From contig DATGHS010000079.1 in NCBI GenBank assembly GCA_035307785.1, forward strand, positions 1 to 20,165: a stretch of 20,165 bases of DNA, in the 5' to 3' direction. The notes beneath the pieces were generated by a model that searched no databases, had not been told where the DNA came from, and was given only the letters and a program-made list of their open reading frames with translations. How positions within the stretch are numbered: position 1 is the stretch's first letter; each line of letters begins with the position of its first letter. Below, in pieces: positions 14,387-20,165 of this stretch. The position numbers and the translations under genes are program-made. The stretch is from DATGHS01 sp035307785 (lineage in GTDB: Bacteria; Planctomycetota; Planctomycetia; Gemmatales; Gemmataceae).

Positions 14387-17300
14387 ATGAACCGTCGCAT
14401 CATCATCGCATCATTGGCAATGTCAACACTGTTGACCGCTGGATTGATTTTCATTTCGCCACCCCGGGCTGCCGACCCGCCGACCCCGAAGAAATCTCCG
14501 CCCACCGAATTCGAGTGCCGCTGGACCGACACGCCGATCACCCTCGATGGCAAGGCTGATGAAGACGCATGGAAACATGCGCAGGTGATCGACAACTTCT
14601 ACTTGCCCTGGCTGCAAGACAAGGCCCGGCCGGCGAAGACCGCGACCAAGGCAAAACTTCTTTGGGACCGCGAGTACCTGTACTTCTTTGCCGACATGGA
14701 AGACACGGACCTGTATGCCGACGTGACCGAGCACAATGGCCAGACCTGGGACAACGATGTCTTCGAGCTCTTTTTCAAACCCGCTGATGACAAGCCCGGC
14801 TATTACGAATTCCAGGTTAATGCCGCCGCCACGGTTTTCGATTGCTTCTTTCCGCGCCGCGGGGCGGGCGGCGTGCGCCGGTTCAAGGGCGACACCGAAT
14901 TCCACATCGAGGCGAAGGTAAAGTTGGACGGAACTTTGAACAACTGGACCGACAAGGACAAGGGCTGGGTGGTGGAAGGGCGCATTCCCTGGAAAGATTT
15001 CTACCGCACCGGCGGTCGGCCGGCAGTCGGCGAGAATTGGAAATTTGCGCTGTGTCGTTACGATTACTCCATCGACTTCGAAGGGCCGGAGCTTTCGACC
15101 TGTGCACCGTTGAAATCGCAAGCCTACCCGGACTTCCATCATTTCGAAGACTACGCGACGCTGAAATTCGTCGGTCCCGACAAGGCGACCTCGCGGCCAC
15201 ATGGTATCGAGAAACTGTCACCGCTCACAACGAGCACGGTCATCGGCTCGCCCGAGCCGCCGCCGCCGTATCGTGTGGAGCGCGTATATCCGAAGTTGAA
15301 ATTTAACTTCCCCATTTGCGTCCGGCATCAGCCGGGTTCCGATCGTATCTGGCTCATCGATGAATCGTGGTCCTACGGTCCCACGCGGCTGGCGCGCTTC
15401 AAGGACAATCCAAATGTCGAGGAGATCGAAGAATTGTTGCCGCTGCAGGACGTGGCCTACGATATCTGCTTCCACCCGAAATTCGCTGAGAACGGCTACG
15501 TGTACATTGGCAGCAACGGGCCGCATCCTTCGGGCAAGAAGCACACGCGCGTGACGCGCTACACGGTGGATCGCAAGCCGCCGTATAAGTTCGATCCTAA
15601 ATCCGCGGTCGAGATTATCTCCTGGGAATCGGATGGCCACAATGGTGGGGCAATCACCTTCGGCCTCGACGGCATGATGTACGTCACCAGCGGCGATGGC
15701 ACATCCGATTCCGACACGAACGTGGCCGGGCAGCGGCTGGATCTGCTGCTGTCGAAAGTCTTGCGCATTGACGTCGATCATCCCAATGGCGAGCCGGGCG
15801 GCGTAAGCCCCCGGAGTACGTACTCGATCCCGAAGGACAATCCATTTGTCGGCATGAAAGATGTTCGCCCGGAAACCTGGGCCATCGGCACCCGGAATCC
15901 GTGGCGGATGACGACGGATGCCAGGACCGGCCACATTTGGGTCGGCCAAAACGGGCAGGATTTGTGGGAGCAAGCCTTTCTCGTTCATAAAGGCGACAAC
16001 TACGGCTGGAGCGTGATGGAAGGCAGCCATCCGTTTTATCTCAACCGCAAGTTGGCGCCGGTCCCGCTCACCCCGCCGACCATCGAGCATCACCACTCCG
16101 AATTCCGCTCACTCACCGGCGGTATCGTGTATTACGGCCAAAAGCTCCCGAAGCTTCAGGGCGCTTACCTCTATGGCGACTATTCCACCGGCAAAATCTG
16201 GGCGATGAGGCACGATGGCACAAAGCCGCTCTGGCACAAGGAACTGGCCGACTCGCACCTGGCCGTAACGAGCTTCGCCACCGATTCGAAAGGCGAAATC
16301 CTGATCACGCATCACTTCGGCAAAGATAAGGGCGGCATCTTTACGCTGGTGCCCACGCCGAAAGATTTGCCAGCGTCGAAGTTCCCGCGCAAGCTCAGCG
16401 ACAGCGGCTTGTTCCAATCGGTGAAGGGCCACGTGCTGATGCCGAGCATGATTCCGTATTCGGTGAATGCACCGCTCTGGTCCGACGGGGCCTACAAGGA
16501 ACGCTGGTTCGGATTGCCGGGTGACGATCCGCATTTCGACTTCACGCAGAACCGCGGCTGGAACCTGCCGGAGAAGACCGTGGTCGTGAAATCGTTCGCC
16601 CTGGAGATGGAAGCCGGCAACCCCGCGTCGCGCAAGTGGATCGAGACACGCTTCCTCACGAAGCAGGACGGCGAATGGTACGGCTATTCCTATATCTGGA
16701 ACGACGAGCAGACCGAAGCGACGTTAGTAGATGCGAAGGGGCTCGACCGCGATTACCAGATTCGGGTGGGAACTTCCCGGGAGAGTCCCAGCGGCGTGAA
16801 AGTGCAAAAGTGGCACTACCCAAGCCGGGCCGAGTGCATGGTGTGCCATAGCCGGGCGGCTAACTGGGTACTCGGTCTGACCGAACTGCAAATGAACAAG
16901 GAGCACGCTTACAACGGCGTGCGCGACAATCAGCTTCGGGTATTAGAGCATCTCGGCATCCTGCGCGTCAATTGGGCCGAGGATGCGCGCACTGCGATCC
17001 GCGATGATCTCAAGGCGAAAGGCGCAGAAGGCAAGGCGCTCGACGAGAAGCTGGAGAAGCTCACCGCGACGCGCAATCAACGCGAGTCGAAGTCCGGGTC
17101 AATGCTGGCATTCAATCCTGCGAGCATGAAGAAGCTCGTCGATCCTTATGATCCAAAGCAAGACCTCGACAAACGGGCGCGTTCGTATCTGCACGCCAAC
17201 TGCTCGCAATGCCACGTGGAAGCCGGCGGCGGCAACGCCCAGTTCGATGCCGAGTTCACCACCGACAAGGAGAAGACGAAGCTCTTCGACGTGAAGCCGA

Positions 17301-17479
17301 TCCACAACACTTTCGGCCTGCCGGATGCCAAGCTCATCGCCCCCGGCCACCCGGAGCGCTCGGTGCTGCTGCTCAGAATGAGCCACCGCGGCGAAGGCCA
17401 CATGCCGCCTCTGGCGACGAATGAGGTGGATGCACGGGCGGTGGAGATGCTGCGAGAGTGGATTATGGGGATGAAGTAG
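14387..17479 (+). CDS. Secreted CBM9-like / glucose-sorbosone dehydrogenase / cytochrome c fusion
   Basis: A 1030-residue exported protein. The signal peptide (about 1-29, MNRRIIIASLAMSTLLTAGL to PRAA) is followed by a carbohydrate-binding CBM9/DOMON-like domain (about 42-262; ITLDGKADEDAWKHA, DNDVFELFFKP, WVVEGRIPWKDF). Next is a soluble-glucose/sorbosone-dehydrogenase six-blade propeller (about 295-665) with the signature DGHNGGAITFGLDGMMYVTSGDG near residue 418 and AIGTRNPWR later. A C-terminal module (about 680-1030) has IPYSVNAPLWSDGAYKERW and two CxxCH haem c sites, CMVCH at 817-821 and CSQCH at 939-943, with Met1006 in HMPP as a likely axial ligand. I infer that it binds a sugar polymer, oxidises sugar ends (PQQ is likely but unproven) and passes electrons through haem. 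It is divergent from the PSD1 gene. Confidence 0.92.
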   Translation: MNRRIIIASLAMSTLLTAGLIFISPPRAADPPTPKKSPPTEFECRWTDTPITLDGKADEDAWKHAQVIDNFYLPWLQDKARPAKTATKAKLLWDREYLYFFADMEDTDLYADVTEHNGQTWDNDVFELFFKPADDKPGYYEFQVNAAATVFDCFFPRRGAGGVRRFKGDTEFHIEAKVKLDGTLNNWTDKDKGWVVEGRIPWKDFYRTGGRPAVGENWKFALCRYDYSIDFEGPELSTCAPLKSQAYPDFHHFEDYATLKFVGPDKATSRPHGIEKLSPLTTSTVIGSPEPPPPYRVERVYPKLKFNFPICVRHQPGSDRIWLIDESWSYGPTRLARFKDNPNVEEIEELLPLQDVAYDICFHPKFAENGYVYIGSNGPHPSGKKHTRVTRYTVDRKPPYKFDPKSAVEIISWESDGHNGGAITFGLDGMMYVTSGDGTSDSDTNVAGQRLDLLLSKVLRIDVDHPNGEPGGVSPRSTYSIPKDNPFVGMKDVRPETWAIGTRNPWRMTTDARTGHIWVGQNGQDLWEQAFLVHKGDNYGWSVMEGSHPFYLNRKLAPVPLTPPTIEHHHSEFRSLTGGIVYYGQKLPKLQGAYLYGDYSTGKIWAMRHDGTKPLWHKELADSHLAVTSFATDSKGEILITHHFGKDKGGIFTLVPTPKDLPASKFPRKLSDSGLFQSVKGHVLMPSMIPYSVNAPLWSDGAYKERWFGLPGDDPHFDFTQNRGWNLPEKTVVVKSFALEMEAGNPASRKWIETRFLTKQDGEWYGYSYIWNDEQTEATLVDAKGLDRDYQIRVGTSRESPSGVKVQKWHYPSRAECMVCHSRAANWVLGLTELQMNKEHAYNGVRDNQLRVLEHLGILRVNWAEDARTAIRDDLKAKGAEGKALDEKLEKLTATRNQRESKSGSMLAFNPASMKKLVDPYDPKQDLDKRARSYLHANCSQCHVEAGGGNAQFDAEFTTDKEKTKLFDVKPIHNTFGLPDAKLIAPGHPERSVLLLRMSHRGEGHMPPLATNEVDARAVEMLREWIMGMK

Positions 17480-17509
17480 GTCGGATTCTACTCAGTAGGA
17501 GAACCACTT

Positions 17510-17800
17510 ATGACCAAGCATTCCGGTGAATTGCCGATACCGAGTGCCGCCGAGGCGGATGCCAAAGGCCTTGAGCTTGCTCGAATTTGGGCAGCCCAGC
17601 GTCGCCAATATGTCACAATTCGCACGAATGTTTGGAAAGATCCGGGAGCTTGGGGAATTATGTTAGTCGACTTCGCGAAGCACGTCGCCGACGCATATGC
17701 GCGCGACAAAGGGGAGGACCCAAACACAGTACTCAGTCAAATCAAGCAAGGATTTGATGCAGAATGGGGACATCCAACAGACGAGCCAAGACCAGCGTAA
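17510..17800 (+). CDS. DUF5076-family protein
   Basis: A 96-residue soluble protein. The opening ELPIPSAAEADAKGLELARIW, the central WKDPGAWGIMLVDFAKHVADAY and the end FDAEWGHPTDEP fit DUF5076 in length and pattern as I recall that family. Its biochemical role is unknown. There is no signal peptide or membrane segment. ATG 17510 is preceded by TAGGAG (17497-17502) at 7-base spacing. It begins 30 bases after the large fusion protein, but the two look functionally unrelated. Confidence 0.75.
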   Translation: MTKHSGELPIPSAAEADAKGLELARIWAAQRRQYVTIRTNVWKDPGAWGIMLVDFAKHVADAYARDKGEDPNTVLSQIKQGFDAEWGHPTDEPRPA

Positions 17801-17875
17801 AAGCTTAACGATGAACGAACGTGTTCATGGCAAGCGAAAACAGACGGTCGCGATTATCCATGGTAAAATGAGATC

Positions 17876-18325
17876 ATGGTTGCTAAGAAATCGAAATCAC
17901 AGATTTCATATCCCATTCGCCGTTATGAGCCGCCGAATATCCCAATGTCAGCGATTCGCCGTTACGCGCGCCAGATCGCCGAGCGCTTCAAGCCCGACAA
18001 GATCATTCTCTTTGGCTCATTCGCCTATGGCACGCCGCATGGGGACAGCGACGTGGATTTGCTGGTCGTGATGCCGGCGGCGCGCGAGGTCACTCAAGCC
18101 GTTCGCATTCTCCTTGCATACGATCATCCATTTCCGCTCGACTTGATCGTTCGCACGCCTGAAAAACTCGCGCGTTGTCTGAAGGACGGGAATCAATTCC
18201 TTCATGAGATCGTGGCGAAGGGAAGAGTGTTGTATGAAAAAGGAAACGCGCCGTTGGGTCGAAAAGGCCGAGGAAGACTACAACGGCGCGCTCAATCTCG
18301 AAAAGCTAAAGGCCCGGTATCATGA
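17876..18325 (+). CDS. MNT-type nucleotidyltransferase (putative partner of the HEPN protein)
   Basis: A 149-residue protein with the minimal nucleotidyltransferase motif GSFAYGTPHGDSDVD (GSx10DxD), preceded by KPDKIILF. A third acidic position follows in PLDLIVRTPEKL. Family members next to HEPN proteins serve as antitoxins, some by transferring AMP onto the toxin. The domain normally ends about where GRVLYEK lies; the last 30 or so residues (GNAPLGRKGRGRL...) are basic and overlap the start of the HEPN gene by 92 bases in another frame. They probably reflect loss of an earlier stop codon. The start at 17876 lacks a clear ribosome binding site; ATG 17945 (MSAIRRYARQ) is an alternative that keeps the whole domain. 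Confidence 0.88.
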   Translation: MVAKKSKSQISYPIRRYEPPNIPMSAIRRYARQIAERFKPDKIILFGSFAYGTPHGDSDVDLLVVMPAAREVTQAVRILLAYDHPFPLDLIVRTPEKLARCLKDGNQFLHEIVAKGRVLYEKGNAPLGRKGRGRLQRRAQSRKAKGPVS

Positions 18326-18623
18326 TCTCGTATGTTTTCATTGCCAGCAGGCTGCTGAGAAATATCTGAAGGCATTCATGGAGGAACGGAGCGTACCAAT
18401 CCCAAAAACTCACAATTTGCACGAGTTGTTAATGCGCTTGCTCCCTCACGATGCGAGCCTGAAATCACTACGCCGAGGGCTACTTACACTCAGCCGATTC
18501 GCGGTGGAATACCGATACCCAGGCGAGAATGCGACCAAGCGAGATGCCCAATCTTCACTACGGAAAGCGGAACGAATCCGCAGGGAATTGCGTAAGCGAC
18601 TCGGTTTGCGAACACCGCCATAA
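18234..18623 (+). CDS. HEPN-domain protein (putative partner of the nucleotidyltransferase)
   Basis: A 129-residue, all-helical, basic protein starting MKKETRRWVEKAEEDY at ATG 18234, after AAGGGAAG (18218-18225). The core matches PF05168-type HEPN proteins: a first helix with WVEKAEEDYNGA, then YHDLVCFHCQQAAEKYLKAFM, then KTHNLHELL, and EYRYPG near the C-terminus. HEPN proteins paired with nucleotidyltransferases are often RNase toxins. However, the RNase motif Rx4-6H was not found here; no histidine lies in the C-terminal half beyond LLPHD. Toxin activity is therefore doubtful, and a regulatory or scaffold role is possible. It overlaps the nucleotidyltransferase gene by 92 bases, so translational coupling is likely. 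An ATG at 18204 is in frame but has a poor context. Confidence 0.85.
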   Translation: MKKETRRWVEKAEEDYNGALNLEKLKARYHDLVCFHCQQAAEKYLKAFMEERSVPIPKTHNLHELLMRLLPHDASLKSLRRGLLTLSRFAVEYRYPGENATKRDAQSSLRKAERIRRELRKRLGLRTPP

Positions 18624-18630
18624 ATAAGCT

Positions 18631-18659
18631 GTGGGCCGGCACATCCCTGCTCGGCCCAC
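18631..18659. terminator. Hairpin between convergent HEPN and SdrD-B-like genes (copy A)
   Basis: GTGGGCCG (18631-18638) pairs with CGGCCCAC (18652-18659) around a 13-nt loop. An identical 29-base sequence lies at 19628-19656, in each case about 45 bases beyond the stop of an SdrD-B-like gene. It is probably the terminator of that gene family and may also stop HEPN transcription. No long T-run follows on either strand. Confidence 0.7.
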
Positions 18660-18703
18660 TTGAATGCAGTCGCAGCTAACAGTCTCGCGCGGCTCCTCAG
18701 AAA

Positions 18704-19261
18704 TTACGCGAAGATATGCGGCGATTCTGTCAGCACGTATCCGGTCGCGTTGGTTCCCGAGCCAACCACGATACTGCTCACTTGTCCGACGACAGAAACG
18801 TCGCCACCGGCGGTTCCTGCCGTCGATGCCGTTGAGATGAAGCCAACCGAAGTGGTTTCGGTGAGTGTATACGTATCCGGTTGCAGGTTGGCGAAGGAGA
18901 AATTGCCGTTGGCATCCGTGGTCGTCGTCAGAGTGACGCCGGTAGAGCTCGTTAGTGTCACCGTGGCGCCGACGACCGGAGTGCCATCTTGGCTGTCAAT
19001 TACGGAACCAGAGATAGTGGCGAGTGTCGTCTGGCCCCCCTGTCCATAATGGTTGCCGTTAACCAGTCCATTATGATTACCGTTATTAGGGTGGGCCAAC
19101 TGAGCAGCCAGTCCGTTGCCGGCTGCCGGTGGCAGCGTCGGGGAAGGAACGATACGACCCTCGAGGACCGTTAGCTGGGGCCGGAATTTAACACCTGATG
19201 CTGAACTCTTTTTCCGCGAGGCCGTGAATGTAAACCACGATTTCCAATTCGTCTTCGGCAT
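18704..19261 (-). CDS. Small surface protein with one SdrD-B/carboxypeptidase-regulatory-like domain, paralogue A
   Basis: 185 residues. The basic N-terminus (MPKTNWKSWFTF...RKKSS) leads to RPQLTVLEGRIVPS, which fits the 'RPxLExLExRxVPS' leader seen at the start of many exported planctomycete proteins. A Gly/Asn/His-rich linker (about 50-75) follows. Then comes one beta-sandwich domain with ISGSVIDSQDGTPVVGATV, TTTTDANGNFSF and TYTLTETT, the pattern of SdrD-B, CNA-B and carboxypeptidase-regulatory domains. The protein ends in NATGYVLTESPHIFA, with no membrane anchor or sorting motif I know. ATG 19261 has AGGGG upstream. It is a tandem paralogue of the gene at 19703-20165. The domain suggests a structural, surface-displayed role; no function is known. 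Confidence 0.85.
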   Translation of the reverse strand: MPKTNWKSWFTFTASRKKSSASGVKFRPQLTVLEGRIVPSPTLPPAAGNGLAAQLAHPNNGNHNGLVNGNHYGQGGQTTLATISGSVIDSQDGTPVVGATVTLTSSTGVTLTTTTDANGNFSFANLQPDTYTLTETTSVGFISTASTAGTAGGDVSVVGQVSSIVVGSGTNATGYVLTESPHIFA

Positions 19262-19348
19262 AAACCACCCCTAAAAAAACTGATGGAACGAGACTGTGCT
19301 CGCCCGGAACAATGAAAGGGTTGAAATAAATCAATGGGGCAGAGTGAC

Positions 19349-19395
19349 GGGGGGAGGCCACGAACCGGCGGGGAGGGGGGACCGGGGAGGGGGGG
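19349..19395 (+). other. Potential G-quadruplex motif
   Basis: Five runs of four to seven G lie within 47 bases: 19349-19354, 19370-19373, 19375-19380, 19384-19387 and 19389-19395. The last four runs have loops of 1-3 bases, which fits the classical G-quadruplex pattern. The block is 88-134 bases upstream of paralogue A, on the strand opposite to its coding strand. Confidence 0.75.
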
Positions 19396-19627
19396 CTGGC
19401 CTAGCACGGGTTCTACATTGATCAAATCAACTTACAGGTATGCTAATAATAGAAACCCCGAAACTCGCCGTCATCCGCCACAAAGCGTGAAGAATTCCTC
19501 GGCAAATCGAAAAATAAAAAACTTGCCTGCTTTCCGCTGAGAAGGCCACCAATCCGCCAAAGAAGCTATTCAGATAATCGCTTCGGAAACTATTGGATTT
19601 CGACTGACGCCTGTTTGCAAATGAGCG

Positions 19628-19656
19628 GTGGGCCGGCACATCCCTGCTCGGCCCAC
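19628..19656. terminator. Hairpin after paralogue B (copy B)
   Basis: Identical over 29 bases to the hairpin at 18631-18659, with the same 8-bp stem and 13-nt loop. It begins 47 bases beyond the stop of paralogue B. The matching position after both genes indicates that the hairpin was duplicated along with the gene. Confidence 0.75.
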
Positions 19657-19702
19657 GTGAAAGCATCCACTGCTCGGTCAATTTCGCAAGGTTCGTCACC
19701 AA

Positions 19703-20165
19703 TTACACCATGATGAATGGCGATTCGGTGAGCGTATTTCCGGTTGCATTCGCCCCGGCGGCAACCACGATATTAGAGATCTGGCCCGGTACGCTGGTAT
19801 TGGCGCCTGCGGTAGTTGAGGAGGACGCGGTCGCCTGGAAGCCGCTGGCCACGGTTTCAGTAACCGTATAGGTGCCGGCTTGGAGACCGGTGAAGGAAAA
19901 GTTGCCGTTCGCATCTGTCGTGGTCGTTAGTGTGGCCCCAGTGGTGCTTGTCAGAGTGACTGTCGCACCGGATTCGGGCGTGCTGGTTTGGCTGTCCATT
20001 ACAGATCCGGAAATCGTGGCGGTGGATGTTTGCCCGCTGCTGCCATTGCCACCGCCGTTGCCGTTATGGCCGTGATGGTGGTGATGATGGTGGTGATGTT
20101 GACCGGCAACCAACGAACCGAAATGACCGCTGATTAGGCCTTCCGGCGACAATGGATGCCCGCAC
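19703..20165 (-). CDS. Small surface protein, paralogue B with a His9 tract (N-terminus outside window)
   Basis: The minus-strand frame is open from the window edge (20164) to TAA at 19703-19705. No start is certain: a TTG at 20152 is in frame, but open codons continue beyond it, so the true N-terminus, probably with the same leader as paralogue A, is likely outside. The visible part begins around PLSPEGLISGHFGSLVAGQ. It has nine consecutive histidines and a Gly/Asn linker, then a beta-sandwich domain closely like paralogue A (ISGSVMDSQ, ATVTLTS, TTTTDANGNFSF, GTYTVTET) and the matching tail NATGNTLTESPFIMV. The His tract could bind metals; that is inference. It is probably a surface structural protein like its neighbour. 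Confidence 0.8.
   Translation of the reverse strand, partial: CGHPLSPEGLISGHFGSLVAGQHHHHHHHHHGHNGNGGGNGSSGQTSTATISGSVMDSQTSTPESGATVTLTSTTGATLTTTTDANGNFSFTGLQAGTYTVTETVASGFQATASSSTTAGANTSVPGQISNIVVAAGANATGNTLTESPFIMV
20072..20098 (-). repeat. Histidine-codon microsatellite
   Basis: Nine CAC/CAT codons in a row (GTG/ATG triplets on the plus strand) encode His9 in paralogue B. Paralogue A has only isolated His residues at the matching linker. Mixed codons argue against a very recent slippage expansion. Confidence 0.85.

Larger units (their letters stand above)
19262..19702. other. 441-base intergenic region with a G-run cluster and a hairpin
   Basis: No convincing gene was found between the two paralogues. 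From right to left it holds the 3' hairpin of paralogue B (19628-19656), an AT-rich unremarkable stretch (about 19410-19620), and a striking plus-strand G-rich block (19349-19395). The promoter of paralogue A should lie here, but no clear hexamers were found. A plus-strand open frame at 19334-19540 looks like a by-product of the G-rich composition. Confidence 0.6.

Noticed and set aside
15218..16096. Minus-strand open frame of 292 codons inside the sugar dehydrogenase gene
   Set aside because: Shadow of the propeller-coding region, with no family features.
18619..18694. CCATAAATAAG and TCGCGCGGCTC also occur near the rpsU terminator (3914-3939)
   Set aside because: Two short 11-base matches with different spacing and no matching left arm; chance cannot be excluded.
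19334..19540. Plus-strand open frame of 68 codons between the two paralogues
   Set aside because: It is created by the G-rich block and gives a Gly/Arg/Pro-rich product with no family features.

Overview
The window looks like a piece of a planctomycete chromosome (phylum Planctomycetota). Several features point the same way: the tandem pair of a DUF1549/DUF1553 (PSD1) protein and a Tat-exported DUF1501 protein; a bacterial formyltransferase of the tetrahydromethanopterin C1 pathway; a small exported protein carrying the planctomycete-type 'RPxLxxLExRxVPS' leader motif; large secreted multidomain oxidoreductases with cytochrome c-type haem motifs; and SpoVG with an inserted zinc ribbon. The genus cannot be told from the sequence alone.

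Layout. 1-1704: the tail of an unidentified gene, a long perfect-looking hairpin, the formyltransferase gene fhcD, and a small membrane-protein gene interrupted by one in-frame TAA. 1732-3864 (+): a housekeeping run of ispE (isoprenoid precursor synthesis), spoVG (RNA/DNA-binding regulator) and rpsU (ribosomal protein bS21), closed by a good intrinsic terminator. 4009-6397 (-): an exported alpha/beta hydrolase behind an exported PQQ-type beta-propeller protein. 6573-7589 (+): aroF, DAHP synthase, first step of the shikimate pathway. 7695-14238 (-): three exported proteins in a row, PSD1-LamG, DUF1501 and DUF4139, probably one functional group at the cell surface. 14387-17479 (+): a secreted 1030-residue fusion of a CBM9-like domain, a glucose/sorbosone-dehydrogenase propeller and a haem c module. 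17510-18623 (+): a DUF5076 protein, then an overlapping nucleotidyltransferase/HEPN pair. 18704-20165 (-): two tandem paralogues of a small exported SdrD-B/carboxypeptidase-regulatory-like protein, the second running off the window.

The most unusual property is the density and variety of long imperfect palindromes. At least seven kinds are present (87-160, 3501-3532, 3952-3997, 4930-5030, 6475-6551, 7601-7686 with a second copy at 11397-11479, and 18631-18659 with a second copy at 19628-19656), plus a pair of oppositely oriented heptamer arrays inside the PSD1 coding sequence. One palindrome (4930-5030) supplies the start codon and much of the signal peptide of the hydrolase, and the heptamer arrays add in-frame residues to a DUF1553 domain. 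Repeat elements therefore seem to be shaping coding sequence as well as filling gaps.

No tRNA, rRNA, CRISPR array, IS transposase or phage gene was recognised. I did not find a clear new defence or biosynthetic system. The best candidates for new biology are the palindrome-derived coding segments, the SpoVG/zinc-ribbon architecture, the interrupted membrane gene and the tandem small surface proteins with a shared 3' hairpin.
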